Shown piece after piece: positions 21,360-25,869 of a stretch of 25,869 nucleotides of DNA. The DNA comes from an uncultured Candidatus Saccharibacteria bacterium. GTDB lineage: Bacteria; Patescibacteriota; Saccharimonadia; Saccharimonadales; Saccharimonadaceae. Position numbers and translations under genes: made by a program. A model generated the notes under the pieces. That model had not been told where the DNA came from, did not search any database, and saw nothing but the letters and a program-made list of their open reading frames with translations. Numbering within the stretch: position 1 is the stretch's first letter; the number at the start of each line of letters is the position of its first letter. The stretch is from the NCBI GenBank assembly GCA_937990725.1, contig CALKQS010000003.1, positions 1 to 25,869 on the forward strand, written 5' to 3'.

Positions 21360-22142
21360 CTAGCGGCAGAACTGCATGGCAATGTAATATTGGTCGCCTT
21401 TTTGCGTCAGGCCAATGCCAGCTTTGTCGTAGTCGCCAGTAAACATGATTTTGTTGTGTGGCGGGGAATTGATCCACACATCCGTGGCTTGTTGCTCATT
21501 GTACGAGATGGGCACGAGCTCGAGAATCTCACCACTGGTGCGGCAGGTGTAGAGTTGCTTCAGGCGGTCGAGGCCACCATCGTGGCTAAGTTTATTAATC
21601 TGCGCATTGTAGGCCGACTGAGCGCGCGAGCTGGTGTCGATCTGCTCGATGCGCTGCACCGCGCCGAGCGAACGGGCTGCCCGCTCCTTGTTGACCGTCG
21701 CAAAGACGCGGTCGACAAACTCCGGCGATGGCGTGTTGGAGTTGGAATTTGACTTATTGTTCGATGGGTTGCTCTTTTGAGCGTTGCTATTCGAGCGCGT
21801 GTTCGAGCCAGACGAAGCGCCGTTGGTTGCGGCTGGCTTTTGCTCTGCGGCTGGCGTTGGCGTTGATGTCTCGCTGGGCTTTGACGCTGGCTTGATAGCC
21901 TTGGGAGAAGCGTTGGAGGCGATGATTATCTTGATAGCTTGGTTGCGCTGGGCGAGTGTCTGCGCGGATGGCTGGTCGGACGGCGCTAATGCCTTGGCCA
22001 TATGTCCACCGGTTGTTGCACTCGTCGCATTGTATGCAGGCGCTGACGAACCACTCTTTGGCTGGGCTGCTACGATGACGCCCGCGCCTGCGAAGACGAT
22101 CATTGTACCAGCTATGCCATACACGAGTCTCTTCATACTCAT
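21360..22142 (-). CDS. Secreted or membrane-anchored CAP (SCP/PR1) domain protein
   Basis: A 260-residue protein starting MSMKRLVYG at ATG 22142 (or ATG 22136). Residues about 4-26 form a signal anchor or signal peptide (YGIAGTMIVFAGAGVIVAA). A disordered linker rich in Ser, Asn, Pro, Thr and Ala runs from about 30 to 138. The CAP domain then runs to the end: FVDRVFATVNKERAARSLG, LSHDGGL, SGEILELV, ATDVWINSPPHNKIMFTGDYDKAGIG and a closing YYIAMQFCR. The first CAP His is kept (LSHDGG), as are the Glu of GEIL and the His of SPPH. Bacterial CAP proteins are extracellular and mostly uncharacterised; host-surface contact is conceivable in an episymbiont but is inference. TGC-TACGCT lies 7 nt before ATG 22142. 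Confidence 0.88.
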   Translation of the reverse strand: MSMKRLVYGIAGTMIVFAGAGVIVAAQPKSGSSAPAYNATSATTGGHMAKALAPSDQPSAQTLAQRNQAIKIIIASNASPKAIKPASKPSETSTPTPAAEQKPAATNGASSGSNTRSNSNAQKSNPSNNKSNSNSNTPSPEFVDRVFATVNKERAARSLGAVQRIEQIDTSSRAQSAYNAQINKLSHDGGLDRLKQLYTCRTSGEILELVPISYNEQQATDVWINSPPHNKIMFTGDYDKAGIGLTQKGDQYYIAMQFCR

Positions 22143-22149
22143 ACTACCC

Positions 22150-22155
22150 AGCGTA
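22150..22155 (-). promoter_or_regulatory. -10 of the CAP-domain gene (leaderless)
   Basis: TACGCT with extended TGC on the minus strand, 7 nt before ATG 22142. Confidence 0.5.
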
Positions 22156-22280
22156 GCATAGATATGACAGGATGTGAAATAAGATTTGTGAAAAACCGGC
22201 TCGCAACAGAGGCAAAAATCGTGAGAAAAATAAGAAAAATAGCGCCAAAGCGCCATATAATTACGTATAAACAAGGTTAG

Positions 22281-22325
22281 CTCACCACTCACCGGAATGC
22301 AGTGCACTCGACGGTGAGTGGTGAG
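22281..22325. repeat. Perfect 14-bp inverted repeat
   Basis: CTCACCACTCACCG (22281-22294) and CGGTGAGTGGTGAG (22312-22325) enclose a 17-nt loop. It lies just past the stop of the 99-residue membrane protein gene (minus strand) and before the CAP promoter, so it may end that transcript, although no T-run follows. The left flank GTTAGCTCACC also occurs in the structured RNA region at 13501-13511. Confidence 0.65.
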
Positions 22326-22352
22326 GGTGGACTCTTGTGTGCAATGATGAGA

Positions 22353-22652
22353 TTACATCACCTCTTTCTTCTTCTTGATTATTTGCGCTGCCAGTGCAAG
22401 GAAGACCGTTCCTGCACACAGCATCACAAAATACACATAGATGGTGTGGCTAGACACTTGGATATGTGCTATATCTCTAGTGACTGCATAGCCACAAATC
22501 GAGGTGAGAGCCACACCTGCCGCACACCATGGTATCGATACCCATGCAAGATATCGGTAATGGTAGTGAGTAATGCCAAGGACAAGGAAAAAGTGCCCTG
22601 TAGCCAGCATCCCGATTGAAATGACAGTACTCATGATTAAAGAAGACAGCAT
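22353..22652 (-). CDS. Small three-helix membrane protein of unknown function
   Basis: A 99-residue protein starting at ATG 22652 after GGAAGGGGAG. Hydrophobic segments lie at about 5-28, 34-57 and 68-90; the tail is basic (KKKKEVM). No family is recognised. It has no clear sequence similarity to the other small membrane protein (10443-10769) but shares its promoter and operator layout. It is flanked by the CAP gene and the deoxyribosyltransferase-like gene. The 49-nt leader can form a small hairpin CCTTTTGC/GCAAAGG. Confidence 0.6.
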   Translation of the reverse strand: MLSSLIMSTVISIGMLATGHFFLVLGITHYHYRYLAWVSIPWCAAGVALTSICGYAVTRDIAHIQVSSHTIYVYFVMLCAGTVFLALAAQIIKKKKEVM

Positions 22653-22707
22653 GATGTCTCCCCTTCCTGAAAAGTCCGACCCTTTGCGGAATTGCAAAAG
22701 GTTAATA

Positions 22708-22736
22708 TATATATCAATATATGAGCGACCCGTCAA
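22708..22736 (-). promoter_or_regulatory. Strong minus-strand promoter TTGACG-17-TATATA
   Basis: The -35 TTGACG (22736-22731) and -10 TATATA (22713-22708) have a 17-nt spacer. This is the sister of the promoter at 10965-10993. Apart from this and the operator, 22653-22965 holds no gene. Confidence 0.7.
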
Positions 22737-22763
22737 GGTGCTCGCTCTGAATTTTAAGATTTT

Positions 22764-22772
22764 ACTAATAGT
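22764..22772. promoter_or_regulatory. Palindromic operator-like site ACTAATAGT (copy 2)
   Basis: Here the palindrome is longer, TTACTA-A-TAGTAA (22762-22774). It lies 27 nt upstream of the -35, matching copy 1. Confidence 0.45.
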
Positions 22773-22952
22773 AAACATCGAGCCAAAAATGTTCTGGCCA
22801 GATAATGTACAGAGCTCTTCCGCCTACTTCCAGATATTTTCTTGTTCAATGTGCACGTGGTGCTTGCTCTGGGGTCATTATGCATTGACATTTTGCGCCA
22901 TGAAAATTGTAAGTGCAAGTGACCTTAGCGTGCTACTTCCTGCTCGATAGCG

Positions 22953-22958
22953 TATACT
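22953..22958 (+). promoter_or_regulatory. -10 of the deoxyribosyltransferase-like gene (leaderless)
   Basis: TATACT lies 7 nt before ATG 22966, with no ribosome site between. Confidence 0.55.
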
Positions 22959-22965
22959 ATGATGT

Positions 22966-23409
22966 ATGAACTCCACGCCACCAGCCACCCCGCCCGCTGT
23001 TTTTTGCTCCTATGCCTTTACCGGTGAGGATGAGGCGGTGGTGCGGGCACGGATGCGCACAGTGGTGGCAGCGCTCGAGCAGGTGGGCTGCGCGGTGTAT
23101 TGCAATCTCTTCGACCCAGCCTGGCCTAGCTACCATACGCCAGGTGAATTCATCCGCCGTGCGCTGAGTGTGTTGCCCCAGTACGACATGGTGCTGGTAG
23201 TCCAAGCATCGCCGCGGCGCAGCGAGGGAATGCTTATGGAAGTAGGGGCGGCGCTAGCGCTGGGCAAGCCAATCGCCCTTGCGCAGCACCACAGTGTGGG
23301 TGGGCAGAGCTACCTGAGCGACAAGCTCATCGCCACGCGGACGGAGGTGTGGCACAGCGAGGCAGAGCTACCAGCGGTGGTGCAGCGGCTGGTGAGTAAT
23401 GATGGCTAG
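22966..23409 (+). CDS. Nucleoside 2-deoxyribosyltransferase-like protein
   Basis: The 147-residue protein has the Rossmann-like NDT fold: VFCSYAFTGEDEAVVRARM at the start, ALEQVGCAVYCNLFDPAW, then YDMVLVVQASPRRSEGMLMEVGAALALGKPIALAQ. The conserved catalytic Glu would be the one in SEGMLMEVG. Family members move the deoxyribose of deoxynucleosides between bases, or hydrolyse nucleotides in the DNPH1 branch. The same fold superfamily includes TIR-like domains, so a NAD-related role is not excluded. The gene fits the salvage and clean-up set at 16752-18323. Confidence 0.72.
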   Translation: MNSTPPATPPAVFCSYAFTGEDEAVVRARMRTVVAALEQVGCAVYCNLFDPAWPSYHTPGEFIRRALSVLPQYDMVLVVQASPRRSEGMLMEVGAALALGKPIALAQHHSVGGQSYLSDKLIATRTEVWHSEAELPAVVQRLVSNDG

Positions 23410-23421
23410 AACACACCAACT

Positions 23422-23450
23422 TTGACATCCGCCGCCGTCTCTGCTACAAT
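23422..23450 (+). promoter_or_regulatory. Consensus promoter of rplU
   Basis: TTGACA (23422-23427), 17-nt spacer, TACAAT (23445-23450) with extended TGC. It is the best promoter in the window, giving a leader of about 27 nt with AAGGA before ATG 23484. Confidence 0.88.
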
Positions 23451-23483
23451 CAGTCGGAAGTATTAATAATTATAAGGAATCAG

Positions 23484-23789
23484 ATGAAAGCAGTCATTCA
23501 GCTTGGCGGCAAGCAGTATCTCGTCGCCGAAAAAGAGACCCTCCTGGTGGACCGCCTCCCGGACGGCACAAAAGCGCTCGAAGCCGATGCACTCCTGACC
23601 ATCGATGGCGAGACGACCACAGTTGGTACGCCGCACGTTGCAGGCGTCAAGGTCAAGGCCGAGGTCGTAGAAGCGCTCGTTAAGGGCGACAAAATCCGCG
23701 TCATTCGCTACAAAGCCAAAAAGCGCGTCCACAAAGAGCGTGGCCACCGCCAGCAATACAGCCGCATTATGATCACATCGATCAAATAA
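23484..23789 (+). CDS. rplU: 50S ribosomal protein L21
   Basis: The 101-residue protein has the L21 pattern MKAVIQLGGKQYLV at the N-terminus and KVKAEVV, GDKIRVIRYKAKKRVHKERGHRQQYSRIMI at the C-terminus. L21 binds 23S rRNA. In most bacteria rpmA (L27) follows directly; here a strong terminator ends the unit instead, so rpmA must be elsewhere. Confidence 0.97.
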   Translation: MKAVIQLGGKQYLVAEKETLLVDRLPDGTKALEADALLTIDGETTTVGTPHVAGVKVKAEVVEALVKGDKIRVIRYKAKKRVHKERGHRQQYSRIMITSIK

Positions 23790-23817
23790 TCACGGCGTAT
23801 TGAGCAATAGCAATAAG

Positions 23818-23844
23818 AAACCACCCAGCTGATGGGTGGTTTTT
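23818..23844 (+). terminator. Terminator of rplU
   Basis: AAACCACCCA (23818-23827) and TGGGTGGTTT (23833-23842) form a perfect 10-bp stem with loop GCTGA and a five-T tail. Confidence 0.92.
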
Positions 23845-23916
23845 GGTTCTAAAGCTACGTGAACTGCTCGCCACGGCAGAGTACAGGGAGCTATATTAGA
23901 ATTATTCTGAATATGG

Positions 23917-23922
23917 TATAAA
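23917..23922 (+). promoter_or_regulatory. Candidate -10 of the 257-residue gene
   Basis: TGG-TATAAA is an extended -10 that would give a leader of about 86 nt. A second candidate TATGCT lies at 23973-23978, closer to the gene. Confidence 0.4.
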
Positions 23923-24014
23923 ATTGTTCATTTGTTCACCTCTGTTATTTGCCTTGGACTATGCTTGTATAGTATGCTAAAAGAGAAGTATATCTAACAC
24001 ACAGAGGGAACAAC

Positions 24015-24788
24015 ATGACATACAGCACAGCACCCCGCGTGGGCGATGCTTTGCGTCGCACGCCATATACAGCCAATACTGACGCTGAGTGTGCACCACC
24101 AGGCCAGCACGAGCAGCCGGGCTTGTTGGCTGAGCAGCTCACTACAGTCGTCCAGGATATTATTACTGCCCAGTATAGAAGTGCGCGCCGACGTGGTGCG
24201 GCTGGCCGGCGGTGCTACGACGGTGGTGAGGTGCGCAGCGTATACTTTGGCCACAAAACTGATAGTGGGCAGCGCCTTACACTGAGTGCCTGGGCTGCTT
24301 TGGATAAAGATGGCCGGGTGCGCGACCCGCATATTATCATCTACGGGGTAGATCGATACGGCGCGTATGCTGGCGCAGTGCGGTCGTATTATCTCGACAC
24401 ACCTGACCATAGCGATGCATCGCTGGCTGAACCGCAGGTATTTTGCTATGAGTATGATTATACCGAGCTGAATGATGTCTTTATATCGCAAGATAAGGTG
24501 CAACCAACAGAGGTAGATAGCCAAGAACTAGCCGATGTGTGCGATCTGCTCCAACACGCGACAATCCAATCACCAGACTATTACACCCATCAAGCGCTCA
24601 ACAAAGGGAGTCGTATGCTGCGGCCCGAGCGTTGGTCGCTACCATCTGTAGATGTGGTGGGGCAGATGGGCCAACGTGCGCTGAAGCTAGCGGGGTCATG
24701 CCGAGCACTGCTTAGCAAAAGCCAGCGCATACCCCTCGCTCCGCATATGAGTGAGTTGGTGCGCGGCGGCGCGAGCAATGATGCGTGA
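24015..24788 (+). CDS. Uncharacterised protein, 257 residues
   Basis: No family recognised. ATG 24015 follows GAGGGAAC. The protein is soluble, with no signal peptide or membrane helix. The N-terminus is polar, followed by a basic patch (RSARRRGAAGRRCYDG, about 55-70), a probable beta-rich core (VRSVYFGHKTDSGQRLTLSAWAALD, HIIIYGVDRYGAYAGAVRSYYL) and a C-terminal helical part. Its last 93 bp overlap the 3' end of the convergent prmC gene, so the final 30 residues are constrained by both strands. Confidence 0.65.
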   Translation: MTYSTAPRVGDALRRTPYTANTDAECAPPGQHEQPGLLAEQLTTVVQDIITAQYRSARRRGAAGRRCYDGGEVRSVYFGHKTDSGQRLTLSAWAALDKDGRVRDPHIIIYGVDRYGAYAGAVRSYYLDTPDHSDASLAEPQVFCYEYDYTELNDVFISQDKVQPTEVDSQELADVCDLLQHATIQSPDYYTHQALNKGSRMLRPERWSLPSVDVVGQMGQRALKLAGSCRALLSKSQRIPLAPHMSELVRGGASNDA

Positions 24789-25541
24789 GTGCTGGCAGGG
24801 GTCAGCCTCGAGGATGAGCAGGCCGCTGGGTGCGAGCCATTGCTCCGTCTGGGCAAGGAGGGCAGAGATGAGCGCCAGCCCATCATCCTCGGCAAAGAGT
24901 GCCAGGGCTGGCTCGTGCGCTGTCTCGCGGTCGTCGCGCTGCCAGGTGGGGTTGATGTAGGGGAGATTGGCAAGAATGACATCATAACGCTGCTGCGCTG
25001 CTGCGAGGAGGTTGCTCTGGATGAATTTAACAGAGGTAGCACCATGCTGCTGCGCGTTGCGCTGAGCAATGGCAAGGGCCTCTGGGCTGATGTCGTACGC
25101 ATCAACTTGGCACTGTGAGAGCTCAAGCTGTGCTGTGATGGCGAGAATGCCGCTGCCAGTGCCAACATCAGCAATGGTGTGCTGGGTGGGCTGGATGAGC
25201 TGCAACAGGAGGGATATCATCTGCTCTGTCTCGGGCCGGGGCACGAGCACAGTGGGCGAAACGACGAAATCGCGCCCATAGAATTCCTTGTGCCTCACCA
25301 GGTAGGCCAGTGGCTCATGCTGGAGGCGGCGGGCAAGGAGCTGCTCCGCCTGCACGTGTTGCTCGTGCAGGAGTATGCTATCGCCGTGGGCATGGAGCCA
25401 GTGTCGAGGCCGCTGCAGCACATGGCTTAGCAGCAGCTCACTATCGAGCCGGCTGCTGGCAATACCAGCCGTCCGTAGCTGGGCAGCTGCCGCAGCCAGC
25501 CACGTATCGACAGAGGTAGGTGAGGGGATTGAGTGACTCAT
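24696..25541 (-). CDS. prmC: Release factor glutamine methyltransferase
   Basis: This enzyme methylates the Gln of the GGQ motif in peptide release factors using SAM. The 281-residue protein has an N-terminal helical domain (1-80) and the PrmC hallmark PRPETE (101-106). The SAM loop is DVGTGSGILAI (125-135), and DAYDISPEALAIAQRNA follows. The catalytic motif is NLPY (192-195) where most PrmC proteins have NPPY, a notable substitution. In many bacteria prmC lies beside prfA; no release factor gene is here. ATG 25541 was chosen because a TATAAT lies 6 nt upstream on the minus strand. The 3' end overlaps the convergent gene by 93 bp. Confidence 0.93.
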   Translation of the reverse strand: MSHSIPSPTSVDTWLAAAAAQLRTAGIASSRLDSELLLSHVLQRPRHWLHAHGDSILLHEQHVQAEQLLARRLQHEPLAYLVRHKEFYGRDFVVSPTVLVPRPETEQMISLLLQLIQPTQHTIADVGTGSGILAITAQLELSQCQVDAYDISPEALAIAQRNAQQHGATSVKFIQSNLLAAAQQRYDVILANLPYINPTWQRDDRETAHEPALALFAEDDGLALISALLAQTEQWLAPSGLLILEADPCQHSRIIARAAAHQLTHMRSEGYALAFAKQCSA

Positions 25542-25547
25542 TAATGC

Positions 25548-25558
25548 ATTATATTGTA
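25548..25558 (-). promoter_or_regulatory. -10 region of prmC
   Basis: TGC-TACAAT (25558-25553) runs into TATAAT (25553-25548). The second lies exactly 6 nt before ATG 25541 (leaderless); the first would give a leader of about 5 nt. Confidence 0.6.
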
Positions 25559-25665
25559 GCATAGTGGTGATGGTGTAGATGGGGTGATAATGATTCTACG
25601 ACACACCAATATGCTGTTAGGATTGGTGTTCTACTGTATTGCTCTTGATCTCCTACGCCCTCTTG

Positions 25666-25694
25666 CTTTTTTGCCCTATTCTATGGTACTATGG
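25666..25694 (+). promoter_or_regulatory. Candidate promoter of the rplC operon
   Basis: An extended -10 TGG-TACTAT near 25689-25694 is preceded by TTGCTT about 18 nt upstream. The transcript would carry a leader of about 130 nt. Confidence 0.45.
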
Positions 25695-25746
25695 TAGCTG
25701 TAATTTATTACGTAATAGCAACTCATCCCAGGACGAATTGGTAAGT

Positions 25747-25788
25747 CTTGGCCAGCAAAGCGTGTAGCTACGCAGCGCTGATGCCAAG
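25747..25788 (+). promoter_or_regulatory. Hairpin in the rplC leader
   Basis: CTTGGC-CAGC (25747-25756) pairs with GCTG-AT-GCCAAG (25777-25788, two-base bulge), and GCGT/ACGC can pair inside. It is a plausible autoregulatory site of a ribosomal protein operon and resembles no leader I can name. Confidence 0.4.
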
Positions 25789-25831
25789 ATACTGCTAGTC
25801 GCCGGGGATTTTACATGGGAGCAAGAGGGCA

Positions 25832-25869
25832 ATGAAAGCACTTCTCGGTACCAAGATTGGTATGACCCA
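25832..25869 (+). CDS. rplC: 50S ribosomal protein L3, N-terminal 12 codons (cut by window end)
   Basis: The visible product is MKALLGTKIGMT, the highly conserved start of bacterial L3, which binds the 3' end of 23S rRNA and begins the S10 operon after rpsJ. Here no rpsJ precedes it; about 290 nt of leader separates it from prmC. A weak purine tract (GAGCAAGAGGG) precedes the ATG. Confidence 0.9.
   Translation, partial: MKALLGTKIGMT

Noticed and set aside
1..25869. CRISPR arrays, insertion sequences, prophage genes, or UGA recoding
   Set aside because: No regularly spaced repeats, transposases or phage structural genes were found. TGA serves as a normal stop, for example for the gene ending at 24788, and is absent inside recognised reading frames.

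Overview
The window is a gene-dense bacterial chromosome segment that most resembles a Patescibacteria/CPR genome, probably Candidatus Saccharibacteria (TM7). The reasons are indirect: an L3 start typical of that group (MKALLGTKIGMT), a PrmC with NLPY in place of NPPY, a LigA without its zinc finger, many small membrane proteins, salvage-type nucleotide enzymes, and no prophage, IS or CRISPR. TGA is used as a normal stop, so the Gracilibacteria/Absconditabacteria code does not apply. The phylum call is an inference, not a measurement.

Layout. Bases 1-1700 hold a secreted, membrane-anchored DUF916-like protein and a LiaF-like membrane protein, closed by a terminator. Bases 1738-6473 form an isoleucine-regulated operon: a T-box leader with a recognisable 7-nt T-box bulge, antiterminator and competing terminator, then a GNAT acetyltransferase, the wreck of an inositol monophosphatase gene, and ileS. 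The ileS gene carries a complete low-molecular-weight tyrosine phosphatase/arsenate reductase-like domain inside its editing domain. Bases 6680-9360 hold an ABC exporter, tRNA-Cys, an alpha/beta hydrolase and tRNA-Leu. Bases 9508-13253 hold lemA and htpX, split by a minus-strand gene for a small membrane protein, followed by a basic-tailed polytopic membrane protein. Bases 13254-13775 contain a strongly structured candidate RNA, and then ligA and a membrane protein follow.

Bases 16566-18323 hold small ORFs and a cassette of nucleotide-sanitising enzymes (NADAR glycosidase, MazG-like pyrophosphohydrolase, ITPase-like pyrophosphatase). After an AT-rich gap come pta and a divergent GNAT gene with overlapping -10 boxes, an unknown gene, a CAP-domain secreted protein, another small membrane protein, a nucleoside deoxyribosyltransferase-like gene, rplU, an unknown gene, prmC and the first codons of rplC.

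Two themes recur. First, many genes have a -10 box, often TGC-TAnnnT, only 6-8 nt before the start codon, so they are probably translated from leaderless mRNAs; others have a longer leader with an AAGGAG-type ribosome site. Second, two minus-strand small-membrane-protein genes 12 kb apart share the same promoter design (TTGAC-17-TATATA with an upstream ACTAATAGT palindrome). The strongest candidates for something undescribed are the phosphatase domain inside IleS, the structured RNA before ligA, and this shared promoter/operator pair.
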